DNA of 64,000 nucleotides, taken from assembly GCF_024346955.1 (NCBI RefSeq), contig NZ_AP024883.1, positions 1,178,001 to 1,242,000 of the forward strand. Reading direction: 5' to 3'. This DNA is from Vibrio mangrovi. GTDB lineage: Bacteria > Pseudomonadota > Gammaproteobacteria > Enterobacterales > Vibrionaceae. The translations under genes and the position numbers were made by a program. Below, in pieces: positions 26,901 to 35,061 of this stretch; the stretch's first letter is position 1, and every line of letters starts with the position of its first letter. The notes below the pieces were generated by a model. The model made no database searches and was not told where the DNA came from. It saw only the letters and a list, made by a program, of their open reading frames with translations.

Positions 26901-26950
26901 TCCATCTGCTGAATTGCAATTCTAATCAATTTATTTATAGCTGATTCGAT

Positions 26951-28138
26951 ATGATCGAATTATCCATAAAGAATTATTACAACTTATTAAGTCAGGCAAA
27001 TATTGGCCAATGGAGCACGACCATGTGTATTGAACAGGAACTTAAATTATCCGGGCTGGATAAACATTTAAGTAAGTTTGCGCAAGCAGGTTTATTGATT
27101 GAAACCGATCCTGATGCAGCGCGTCAATTACTGAATGATGACGTTTTGCTGGCAATTTCTCATATCGGATTACCTGATCAATATAATCCTTACCGGGAAC
27201 GTCTGAATGAAATGGCATTTGACCCGGAAAATTTTATCCATTATCTGGCATTGGTTGAATATATTTCGAGATTTGACGCCAGCGGCATGATGGCAATGCC
27301 GGGAACATCATTGTCATGCCGGGCGGTGATGGCTCAGGGAAATGAAGCTCAGCAGGAATTCTTTTTCTCCCGGTATTTGCAGCAGCCGGTCTGGACATTT
27401 TTCGCTGTGACGGAGCCTGATTTTGGTTCGGATGCACAGGGAATCTCTGCCACGCTTACCCCGGAAGACGATTATTTTCTGCTCAATGGCGAGAAGATGT
27501 TCATTGGCGGAGCACAGCTTGCCAGTGTCGGTCTGGTCTTTGCCCGAATGGGCAACAGCCAGCGTCTGGTCATGGTTGAACCGGCTGCGCATCAGGAAAC
27601 ATTTACTGTCACACCGCTGGATGCCTATGGCCTTGCCGGAGCGGGTCTGTCGCGAATCGAAATGCGTAACCTGCCGGTTAGTGGAGAACATATTCTTGGC
27701 CTGCATGAGAGCGGTCTGCGTCAGGGGATTACGGCGATCGGTACGGTGTTTGAAAAGCACCGTCCGCTGGTGGCGGCGATGGCGCTGGGAACGGCAAGAG
27801 GATTGCTGACAGCGCTGGAACAGGCAAATGTGACTGGGCTGGCGCATGAGTGGCGTCAGTATCATGCCCTGTACCAGAAACTACTTCAGGTTGGGGAAGG
27901 TTATCAGCATGGCGATGCCAAAGTGCATCTGACCAGTCAGCTGAAATGTCAGGCGACCCGGTTTGCCGAGCAGGTTGCGCTTTTGCTGCCGCATCACCTG
28001 CCTGAACAGTGGCTGACCGATGCCGCGTTGCAGAAACGCTACCGGGATGCTTTCGCCTTCGAATATATGGAAGGCACAACCAATATCCACCGCCTGAACG
28101 CTTTTCGTTCCTACACGGCAAGTTTAGGGGCTGCGTGA
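26951..28138 (+). CDS. Acyl-CoA dehydrogenase family flavoprotein 2
   Basis: This 395-residue enzyme has the family beta-domain motif FFAVTEPDFGSDAQGISATL, NGEKMFIGGAQLASVGLVFAR and a C-terminal FAFEYMEGTTNIHRLNAF. It is a clear paralogue of dehydrogenase 1 at 23.2 kb but divergent, especially near the N-terminus, so the two probably act on different thioesters. A 50-bp AT-rich gap precedes it, and the first 25 codons are weakly supported; a later ATG is possible. The stop overlaps the next gene (ATGA). Confidence 0.86.
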   Translation: MIELSIKNYYNLLSQANIGQWSTTMCIEQELKLSGLDKHLSKFAQAGLLIETDPDAARQLLNDDVLLAISHIGLPDQYNPYRERLNEMAFDPENFIHYLALVEYISRFDASGMMAMPGTSLSCRAVMAQGNEAQQEFFFSRYLQQPVWTFFAVTEPDFGSDAQGISATLTPEDDYFLLNGEKMFIGGAQLASVGLVFARMGNSQRLVMVEPAAHQETFTVTPLDAYGLAGAGLSRIEMRNLPVSGEHILGLHESGLRQGITAIGTVFEKHRPLVAAMALGTARGLLTALEQANVTGLAHEWRQYHALYQKLLQVGEGYQHGDAKVHLTSQLKCQATRFAEQVALLLPHHLPEQWLTDAALQKRYRDAFAFEYMEGTTNIHRLNAFRSYTASLGAA

Positions 28139-29061
28139 TGAAAACTGTTATCAATCAACAGCAGATCATCTGGGATACGTTCGGTAATCTGGAAACATTC
28201 AATCCGGAGTGGCTGGAACAACAGGATCACTGGGAAGATTTTATCGCGGCTTTTTTCAAATCAAACGGTCTGGCTTATGACAGCAATATGAGCCGGGTAG
28301 AAACCTGTATCCGGGCCGAAGATAAAGCGGCTTTTGCCAGTATGTTCGAACAGTTGCTGCCCCGTCTGCGTCAGAGCACGGATTTAAGTGATGTCGACAC
28401 GGTGATTCTGGCGCACTGGACACCGGACCTGCATTTGGGTACCTCGGTGGTCAATTACGTGATTCATTCACTGGAACTGGGTGAACAGAGTTTCGGACTG
28501 GCGATCAGTGACCGTGGTTTATCCGCTCCGTTTATGGCACTGGACTGCGTCCATCGCTACGTTCAGGAAAGAGACAGCTCGGCGCTGTTGCTGATCGCCG
28601 ATCAGAAACATTTGCTGTACCGTTCTGCGCTGATGGATGCACTGGCTCCGGAAAACAGTGCCTGTATCGTCAAGATTAACCGTTCCGGAAGCGGCTGGTC
28701 TTATGCCGGATACCGCAAGCACACCCATGTGACCGAACGGGATCTCGGCCAGTCAGTTCAGGAAATGATCACTCATTTTGGTCTCTCTCCGGAAGCGCGG
28801 ATTATTGCTTCTCCGGCACTGCTGGCTCAGTTTTCTTCCGGACTGGAATTGTCTTCCGGACAGGTGCAGGAACACGGTGAAACACCGGGGAGCGCCGGTG
28901 AACAATATATTGCGATTGATGAAAAACTCTTGTGTGCCGCTCCGTTTGCGGCGCTTGAACAGTACGGCCAGCCGGAACAGGACTATCTGCTGGTCCGTTA
29001 TGACGAAGGTATTCTGACCGGGGTTGGCTTTGCTCATCAGGAGGAAGACGTATGCGCATAG
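28138..29061 (+). CDS. Cys-less KAS III-like partner protein 2 (PqsB-like)
   Basis: This 307-residue protein is a paralogue of the Cys-less partner at 16.4 kb. Both share DLSDVDTVILAHWTPDLHLG...VNYVIHSL and the stretch APFMALDCVHRYV. At the nucleophile position it reads ISDRGLSAPF, so there is no catalytic Cys, and the C-terminal half has no His/Asn loop. It overlaps the catalytic KAS III-like gene by 10 bp. The repeated arrangement, Cys-less gene then Cys-bearing gene, twice in one operon, argues for two heterodimeric enzymes. Confidence 0.72.
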   Translation: MKTVINQQQIIWDTFGNLETFNPEWLEQQDHWEDFIAAFFKSNGLAYDSNMSRVETCIRAEDKAAFASMFEQLLPRLRQSTDLSDVDTVILAHWTPDLHLGTSVVNYVIHSLELGEQSFGLAISDRGLSAPFMALDCVHRYVQERDSSALLLIADQKHLLYRSALMDALAPENSACIVKINRSGSGWSYAGYRKHTHVTERDLGQSVQEMITHFGLSPEARIIASPALLAQFSSGLELSSGQVQEHGETPGSAGEQYIAIDEKLLCAAPFAALEQYGQPEQDYLLVRYDEGILTGVGFAHQEEDVCA

Positions 29062-30023
29062 CTGCGATGTCTTCTTTTATTCCGGATTTGCGGATTGATG
29101 CCGGAGAGGTCGTTCAGGCTGCCGGAGGGCGGGCCATAGATGCCAGAGTTTTCCGGCAGTTGTTCGGGATGGACAGTGTGGCGGCACTCCCGGCGGATAT
29201 GAGTATCCGTCAGGCGTTTCTCCGGCTGCTGTCGGACATGGCATTCTCAGTTGAACCACAGCCAGTTGACGAACCTGCGATTGATACGCTGGTTTATGTG
29301 CATGCTTTTCCGGTTCAGCATGCCGATGGCATCGACTTTCCCCGTGAACTGTGCCGGAGTCATCCGGTACTGAGTCAGGTTGAGCGGTGCTACGAAGTAA
29401 ACCAACACAATTGTGGCAGTGGATTCTGGGGACTGTCGCTGGCTAAATCGTTGCTTGACTGTGGCGTGGCAAAACGAGTGATGCTGCTGATCGGCGATTC
29501 ATTCTCGCAATTCCCGCTCGGTCAGCGCTATATCCCCGGTTGTACCATGATGGGCGATGCCTTTGTGGCACTGGTTGTCGATAATCTTCCCGGCGGATGT
29601 CAGATTGAACGGCTCCATTTACAGCATCATCCGGAATTTCATGGCGGACTGTTTGGTCATGAGCAGCAAAACCGCGACTTCTTTGCCGCGCATCATCATA
29701 TGGTGATGGACGCACTACAGGCAGTGGCGTTTGATACGCATTCCCGGCAGGTGATTCTGCCGCATAACATCAACAAACTGAGCTGGATGAATTTTGCCAG
29801 AAGTTTTCCGGAAACCGGCGCTTGTCTGAATCTGGATCTGTTACCCGAAATCGGCCATTGCTGTGCCACCGATCCTTTTTTACTGCTTCAGCGTTATTTC
29901 GATAGTCAGGCATTGCCCGGTGAAGAGACTGAAGCGGAAGATATTGCGCTGCTTTCGATTGGATCCGGTGCTTATGTCGGCGCCTGCCATGTTCATTTTT
30001 CGGATCAGGGAGAAAGAGTATGA
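29052..30023 (+). CDS. KAS III-like condensing enzyme 4 (PqsC-like partner)
   Basis: This 323-residue thiolase-fold enzyme has the elbow NQHNCGSGF with C121 and keeps the catalytic histidine in LPHNINKLSW. The asparagine loop reads IGHCCATDPF, again His for Asn with a following Asp. Together with the overlapping Cys-less gene upstream it probably forms a heterodimer. The stop overlaps the P450 start (ATGA). It differs enough from the other three KAS III-like enzymes to imply a distinct substrate. Confidence 0.83.
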   Translation: MRIAAMSSFIPDLRIDAGEVVQAAGGRAIDARVFRQLFGMDSVAALPADMSIRQAFLRLLSDMAFSVEPQPVDEPAIDTLVYVHAFPVQHADGIDFPRELCRSHPVLSQVERCYEVNQHNCGSGFWGLSLAKSLLDCGVAKRVMLLIGDSFSQFPLGQRYIPGCTMMGDAFVALVVDNLPGGCQIERLHLQHHPEFHGGLFGHEQQNRDFFAAHHHMVMDALQAVAFDTHSRQVILPHNINKLSWMNFARSFPETGACLNLDLLPEIGHCCATDPFLLLQRYFDSQALPGEETEAEDIALLSIGSGAYVGACHVHFSDQGERV

Positions 30024-31405
30024 CCATATCACCACAGCAGCTACCGACGGAACACGTCACGCTGAAAAGACTCCACAGTTTTGGCATTCTCAAAGTGATT
30101 GAGGATGGATTCAAACAGCATCAGGGCGCATTCCGGCTCATTTGTGAAGGGGAAAGCGAACTGGTCATTCTGGGCAAGGCCGGGCATGTGCAGTACTGGC
30201 TCGATCATTACGACAGCTTTGTCAAAGAAGTACACAAATTGCCTTCATCGTCGGCAGTCGGGCGGATCATTCTGGGTGACTCGCTGACGTTTGCCAAAGA
30301 TGGTGAAGAGTGGAAAAACGGCCGGAAAATGACAGCACCGCTGGTTAGTCCGAAACTGGAACGTACTCATGCGGCCATGGCCGAAGCTGCCGACTGGATT
30401 ACCGAACGTTTTCTGACTGCGGGCTCCGGGGCCGGTGGTATTGATGACATCTGGCCGGTCTGCGTTGAATGGGCTGCCCGCAATGTACTGGACCCGTTTA
30501 TCGGCAGTGCAGTTTCGGTTGAAGAAGGGATGCGTTTTGTCACCTTAAATCACGAGATTTTCTTCCGGATGATTCAGATGGCGACAGCGGATAATCAGGA
30601 AGCACTGCGCAATGACCCGGAGTTGCTGGCTTATCAGGCTAAAATCCGTGAGCTGACCGAACGGGCGCTGGTCACGGCAGAACCCGACACCATGATTGCC
30701 GCGCTGGCGCAGACACTCGATGTGGAGCATCAGCCACAGAATATGGCTTCGCTGGTCAATATGCTGATGGGGAATCTGTTCGGCAGTATCGATAATCCGG
30801 CGACTAACCTCTGCTGGTGCCTGATTCATCTGGCCCGCAATCCGGAAGTGATCGAACGTATCCGTGAGGAAGCCGAGAAACTGGAAGATGTAGCGTGGTC
30901 GATTCAGCGCTGCCCGGTCACGATGGCGGTGGTGAAAGAGTCACTCCGGCTGACCCCGGTTTCGCCGATTATCGAACGGACCACCAGCGAAGACGTTGAG
31001 ATTGACGGTTACCGGCTCGAAAAAGGGACCAATGTGATGTTCTCGCCCTGGCTGATTCACCGCAATGAGGAATACTGGGAAAATCCTGCTGATTTCAATA
31101 TTGACCGCTTCCTGCAACTCAAACGGCTTGATCCGACTACTTATCTGCCGTTCGGACAGGGGAAACGAAATTGTGTCGGCATGACACTTTCCCTCAATCA
31201 GCTGGCATTTACCCTGCTGAAGCTGTGCTCAGAATGCCGCTTTACCCTTGATCCGCAAATGCAGATGTTAAATCTGCGTCCGAAATTTGATACCAATCTT
31301 CATCCGCGGGGTGTCGTCGCTTTTCAGGTCGCGGCGCATTCATCGGTTCTGCCGGTTTCTCTGGCATCGCGGCACAGTGAGCAACAGGCACATGTGCCGT
31401 CATAA
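30020..31405 (+). CDS. Cytochrome P450
   Basis: This 461-residue P450 has the heme-binding loop YLPFGQGKRNCVGM (C385 the thiolate ligand) and the ExxR motif VKESLRL. An I-helix segment reads GNLFGSIDNPATN, and a meander region includes NIDRFLQL. There is no N-terminal membrane anchor, so it is a soluble bacterial class that needs external electron donors. No ferredoxin or reductase gene lies nearby. As the last gene of the operon, overlapping the KAS III-like gene by 4 bp, it probably hydroxylates or couples a late intermediate, possibly while carrier-bound. Confidence 0.9.
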   Translation: MTISPQQLPTEHVTLKRLHSFGILKVIEDGFKQHQGAFRLICEGESELVILGKAGHVQYWLDHYDSFVKEVHKLPSSSAVGRIILGDSLTFAKDGEEWKNGRKMTAPLVSPKLERTHAAMAEAADWITERFLTAGSGAGGIDDIWPVCVEWAARNVLDPFIGSAVSVEEGMRFVTLNHEIFFRMIQMATADNQEALRNDPELLAYQAKIRELTERALVTAEPDTMIAALAQTLDVEHQPQNMASLVNMLMGNLFGSIDNPATNLCWCLIHLARNPEVIERIREEAEKLEDVAWSIQRCPVTMAVVKESLRLTPVSPIIERTTSEDVEIDGYRLEKGTNVMFSPWLIHRNEEYWENPADFNIDRFLQLKRLDPTTYLPFGQGKRNCVGMTLSLNQLAFTLLKLCSECRFTLDPQMQMLNLRPKFDTNLHPRGVVAFQVAAHSSVLPVSLASRHSEQQAHVPS

Positions 31406-31481
31406 TGAGAATGTATTCATGGACATATGTAACAGGTGTGTTATCAATAGGCATGTTAGCCTCAACTTATAAGGAGTTATT

Positions 31482-32135
31482 ATGAAGTTTCCATCCATGA
31501 AATGTCTGGCACTTGCCGGTGTGGTGATGTCATCACCGCTGTATGCCGCAGAGCAGACTTTTCCGGTTGATTCATTCAATCAGCTTGTGCTGTCAAAAGG
31601 TGTTAATGCCGAAGTGGTTTGCAGCAGCACGCCGCAGGTCGTTGCTTCCGGTAAGCAGTATCTGCTGGACAAACTGCAACTGAGTGTCACCGGCAATGAA
31701 CTTTCGCTGGTGAATGACGGTTATCGTGATGAAGGTATCTGGCCGGATAAACTGACCGTGAAGATTTATACCGATCAGCCATTAAAATCGGTTGAAGCGC
31801 AGTTTGGTGTCTCGGTTGCTGCCGGCGACTGTGCGCTGACTGATGAAAAACTGGCAGTGAAAGGTTCTATGGGTGCTTCTTATGCACTGAAAGGAAACGT
31901 TAATACTCTGGATCTGGATGTCAGCATGGGTGCTGAGTTTAACAGCGATGTGAACGATTTCTATGCACAGAAAGCTAATATAACCGTTGCGATGGGTGCG
32001 AAGGCTAATCTGTGTCATGCCGATACAGTCAATGGCTCTGCTTCAATGGGTGCGAAAGTCACTTTAGGCAAACAGACGCAAAGTAATCTGTCTGTCTCAA
32101 TGGGTGGATACAGCTCAAGAAGCGACTGCCAGTAA
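31482..32135 (+). CDS. Secreted GIN-domain (DUF2807-like) protein with periodic SMGA repeats
   Basis: This 217-residue protein has a signal peptide ending near SSPLYAAE. The mature part starts like GIN-domain proteins (FNQLVLSKGVNAEVVCSSTPQVVASGKQ). It then continues as a predicted beta-helix with five (S/A)MG(A/G) turns spaced about 16-25 residues apart. Two cysteine pairs are possible. AAGGAG lies 8 bases before the ATG. It follows the P450 by 76 bp, so it could be read through from the biosynthetic operon or have its own promoter. Function is unknown; an envelope or surface role is likely. A terminator follows. Confidence 0.75.
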   Translation: MKFPSMKCLALAGVVMSSPLYAAEQTFPVDSFNQLVLSKGVNAEVVCSSTPQVVASGKQYLLDKLQLSVTGNELSLVNDGYRDEGIWPDKLTVKIYTDQPLKSVEAQFGVSVAAGDCALTDEKLAVKGSMGASYALKGNVNTLDLDVSMGAEFNSDVNDFYAQKANITVAMGAKANLCHADTVNGSASMGAKVTLGKQTQSNLSVSMGGYSSRSDCQ

Positions 32136-32160
32136 TTTTCTGCTGATACGAATGAAAGAG

Positions 32161-32198
32161 ATGCGCTGTTGATACTGATCGGCAGCGCATGTGTTTTT
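32161..32198 (+). terminator. Rho-independent terminator
   Basis: ATGCGCTG and CAGCGCAT form an 8-bp stem with a 14-base loop, followed by GTGTTTTTGT. It lies 25 bp after the GIN-domain gene and probably ends that transcript. Confidence 0.6.
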
Positions 32199-32334
32199 GT
32201 CCCGATTCTATCGTTTGTTGTCCCTCCGGCCACTTCTGCATGGCAATGATTCCACAGATAATCTCATTCAACCCAGACGAAATGGCATGAACACTCATGC
32301 TGATTTCTGATTTTAACTGATGTGAGGATCTGTT

Positions 32335-33105
32335 ATGCAACTGACTCAAATTCGTAATGCAACTGTCCGGATCACGTACGCCGGAACCCGTTTTCTGGTC
32401 GATCCGATGCTGGCTCCCAAAGGCAGCTATCCGGGATTCCCGGGCACCCTGAACGACCATCTGTCTAACCCGCTGGTTGAATTACCGATGTCACTTGATG
32501 AAATTACCGACGTCGATGCGGTGATCGTGACACATACTCATTTAGACCACTGGGATCCGGTTGCTGCACAGGTGATTCCGAAAGAAAAAACGATGTTTGT
32601 TCAGCATCAGCAGGATGCAGAGCTGTTAGAACAGGCCGGTTTTCGCGACATCCGGGTGTTGGATGAGCACACAGAATTTAACGGGATTACACTGGTGAAA
32701 ACACCGGGCCAGCACGGTAGTGACACAACCATTGCTGCATTGCGGGAACGCTTGGGTGAAGTCTGTGGCATCATTTTTCAGCACCCGGCAGAGAAAAACG
32801 TCTATCTGGCCGGAGATACGGTCTGGAATGATATGGTCAGGCAGACTTTATCCCGTTTTTGCCCGGAAACTGTGATCCTGAATGCCGGAGATGCGCAGAT
32901 CCCCGCTCTGGGATCGATTATTATGGGGAAAGATGACCTCTGGCAGGTTCATCAGGCTGCACCGGACGCAACGCTGATTGCCGTTCATCTGGAAGCGGTC
33001 AATCATGCGGCGTTATCGCGCCGGGAACTGGCCGCATTTGTCGCTGAAAAATCAATCTCCGGGCAGGTTCTGATCCCGCAGGATGGGGAAACCCTGATGT
33101 GCTGA
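32335..33105 (+). CDS. MBL-fold metal-dependent hydrolase, UlaG/RomA-like
   Basis: This 256-residue protein has the metallo-beta-lactamase zinc motif THTHLDHWD near residue 68. Later ligand positions are GQHGSD, LAGDT and a C-terminal histidine in LEAVNHAALSRR. The N-terminal TQIRNATVRITYAGTRFLVDPML pattern is typical of UlaG/RomA-like soluble hydrolases. No signal peptide is present. It is encoded just upstream of a GlxA-type regulator on the same strand, 34 bp apart. The regulator may control it or respond to its product. The substrate is unknown. Confidence 0.87.
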   Translation: MQLTQIRNATVRITYAGTRFLVDPMLAPKGSYPGFPGTLNDHLSNPLVELPMSLDEITDVDAVIVTHTHLDHWDPVAAQVIPKEKTMFVQHQQDAELLEQAGFRDIRVLDEHTEFNGITLVKTPGQHGSDTTIAALRERLGEVCGIIFQHPAEKNVYLAGDTVWNDMVRQTLSRFCPETVILNAGDAQIPALGSIIMGKDDLWQVHQAAPDATLIAVHLEAVNHAALSRRELAAFVAEKSISGQVLIPQDGETLMC

Positions 33106-33139
33106 ACCCAGTATTTGTTTATGATGCTCATATACAGGA

Positions 33140-34192
33140 ATGATCACATACGGGAGTACTGTGCTTTTGTCTTCATCAATCAGGTCTGCAACAATTAGTT
33201 CATCAGAGCACAGCGCTTTAGAGAAAAGTGTGCGCCCGCCGGTTGTTGCCGTACTGGCTTTCAACCGGTTCAGTCCGTTTCACTTTTCGGTGCCGTGTAC
33301 CATTTTCGGTCCGATTCTGCCGGAACGGCCTGCGCTGTTTCAACTGCGTATCTGTGCCGGAGAACCCGGCGTGCTCCGCTCTGAGATGGGATTATCGGTT
33401 GAAACCGGGTTTGGTCTGGAAGGTCTGCATGATGCGGATCTGGTGATCGTACCGTTCTGGCGCAAGTGTGATGAGCGACCGGATGAAGCCTTACTGGATG
33501 CGCTGCGGCAGGCATACCGACGCGGCGCAAAAATTGTCGGGCTGTGTCTGGGCACTTACGTACTGGCTTATGCCGGACTGTTGCAACATCGCAAAGCGTC
33601 AACGCACTGGGAGTACGAGCAGGACTTTATCCGCCGCTTTCCGGATGTCCGGTTAGACACCAACGCACTGTATGTTGATGAACAGCAGGTGATTACTTCA
33701 GCAGGCACCGGAGCCGGGCTGGACTGCTGTCTTTATCTGGTACGCCAGTATTACGGCAGTGCGATTGCCAATAAAGTCGCCCGGCGGATGGTGATTCCGC
33801 CTTACCGCGAAGGCGGACAGGCACAATTCATCGACCGGCCGGTGCCGGTTTCAACTCAGGATGCCCGGATCAATCAACTGCTGGATTATCTGCGCAGCCA
33901 TCTGGATCAGACACATACACTCGATGTGCTGGCCGAGCGGGTAATGATGACCCGGCGAACGTTTACCCGCCAGTTTCATAAAGCCACGGGGATTTCGGTT
34001 GGCGAGTGGCTGCTGGCCGAGCGGCTGCAACGCAGTCAGGAACTGCTGGAGTCCACCGATCTAGGCATCGAGCAAATAGCCGGGCAGGTTGGTTTCAGCC
34101 ACGGCACTTCACTGCGGACTCATTTCAAGAAACGTTTTCAGGTAACGCCGAATGAGTGGCGGAAGACATTTCATAATCAGGGGGATTTTTGA
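33140..34192 (+). CDS. GlxA-family regulator: DJ-1/PfpI-like domain plus AraC HTH
   Basis: This protein of about 350 residues has an N-terminal DJ-1/PfpI-like domain (about 30-215) with the elbow GLCLGTYVLA, and a C-terminal AraC/XylS DNA-binding domain (about 245-345). The HTH helices are LDVLAERVMMTRRTFTRQF and IEQIAGQVGFSHGTSLRTHF. Such proteins control amine, choline or stress genes. The first 25 residues are low-complexity and the real start may be a GTG or TTG near 33161-33167, following GGGAG. The adjacent MBL hydrolase gene is the most likely functional partner. Confidence 0.88.
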   Translation: MITYGSTVLLSSSIRSATISSSEHSALEKSVRPPVVAVLAFNRFSPFHFSVPCTIFGPILPERPALFQLRICAGEPGVLRSEMGLSVETGFGLEGLHDADLVIVPFWRKCDERPDEALLDALRQAYRRGAKIVGLCLGTYVLAYAGLLQHRKASTHWEYEQDFIRRFPDVRLDTNALYVDEQQVITSAGTGAGLDCCLYLVRQYYGSAIANKVARRMVIPPYREGGQAQFIDRPVPVSTQDARINQLLDYLRSHLDQTHTLDVLAERVMMTRRTFTRQFHKATGISVGEWLLAERLQRSQELLESTDLGIEQIAGQVGFSHGTSLRTHFKKRFQVTPNEWRKTFHNQGDF

Positions 34193-34449
34193 TTTCGGTG
34201 CCCGAAGGCTTTTATTTTTCTAGCCTTTGGATATGAGATATGATGCGCAATTAATCTTTTGATGCGTGTAGGACACGCGCAGAGATGTCATATTTTGCTG
34301 CGCCAAACTGCAGCTATTTTTTCTCCTTCTAACTCTGAGATATGACGCGCAATTAATCTTTCAATTTCAGTTAGTTCAGTGATAGCGCACCAGTTACTTT
34401 TGATAGATGTCAGAAGTAACCAAAAACATCTGTTTGGGCTTCTGTGCTT

Positions 34450-34787
34450 GCTATCAGGGTCGTTTTTATTCGCTCCTGCTCATGCCTTTTTGTTAGGGAA
34501 CAGCTAAAAATTCCGTCCCTGGAATTTTCCCCTGAGTTTATCGTCCAATTTAGCTTTTACAGTATTTCATCCAAGTTCAACGAATCCACTAAACGAAGAA
34601 AACCATTCCGGGAGAATGGTTAGGCTTTTCAGTGCAGGGATGCGCTTAAAAGCCGGTTCTGGACCATAAGTGACCAAGCCGACCCCAAAAGATTTTCTGG
34701 TTCGTCTTTCATCTTTGAAAGATGAACTGGCGCACATGACACCGATGTTTCTGAAATTGGAGAAAATTATTGTGCGTCATATCTCGG
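34450..34787 (+). repeat. Left arm of about 335-bp imperfect inverted repeat flanking the vgrG island
   Basis: Bases 34450-34535 are nearly an exact reverse complement of 44648-44732 (for example TTGTTAGGGAACAGCTAAAA against TTTTAGCTGTTCCCTAACAA). Weaker inverse similarity continues inward. AAGCCGGTTCTGGACCA matches inversely the bases near 44520, AAAGATTTTCTGGTT matches near 44485, and TTGTGCGTCATATCTC matches near 44400. Confidence 0.75.
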
Positions 34788-34920
34788 AGCCGGAAGCTGG
34801 GAGTTTCAAGTAAAAATCCAGTAACAACAAAATCCCCCACCTACTAATAACAAAACTGTTATACCCGTTCAGAAAATCGCGTTTCAAAAATAAAATTCAC
34901 TTGATAAAGAGTGAAACCTG

Positions 34921-34956
34921 ACCTGCAAGTTGCATATAATGCTTCAGCTTGCAGGT
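34921..34956 (+). promoter_or_regulatory. Hairpin in the vgrG upstream region
   Basis: ACCTGCAAG and CTTGCAGGT form a perfect 9-bp stem around an 18-base AT-rich loop, about 105 bp before the vgrG start. There is no T-run. It could be an operator or a 5'-UTR structure. Confidence 0.35.
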
Positions 34957-35061
34957 AAAATTCTATTTCAGATGAATGATTTGCCTGCGGTAGCGTGAAT
35001 TTGAATAAAAACGTCAATCACGACGTCGACAATAACGAAGAACAACACGAAGGGTGTTTAC

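Larger units (their letters stand above)
34193..35061. other. Gene-free, repeat-rich region upstream of vgrG
   Basis: About 870 bp without a credible gene. Two direct copies of GAGATATGACGCGCAATTAA lie at 34235 (one mismatch) and 34337, and an inverted related copy lies at about 34768-34787. The left arm of a long inverted repeat runs from 34450 to 34787. The last 270 bp are AT-rich and should hold the vgrG promoter. The sequence looks like layered recombination scars. Confidence 0.6.

Noticed and set aside
10318..31405. The cluster as a prodigiosin or tambjamine pathway
   Set aside because: The dehydrogenase-ligase-carrier trio recalls PigA/PigI/PigG, but there is no PigC-type condensing ligase, no PigD/PigE, no PigH-type synthase and no methyltransferase.
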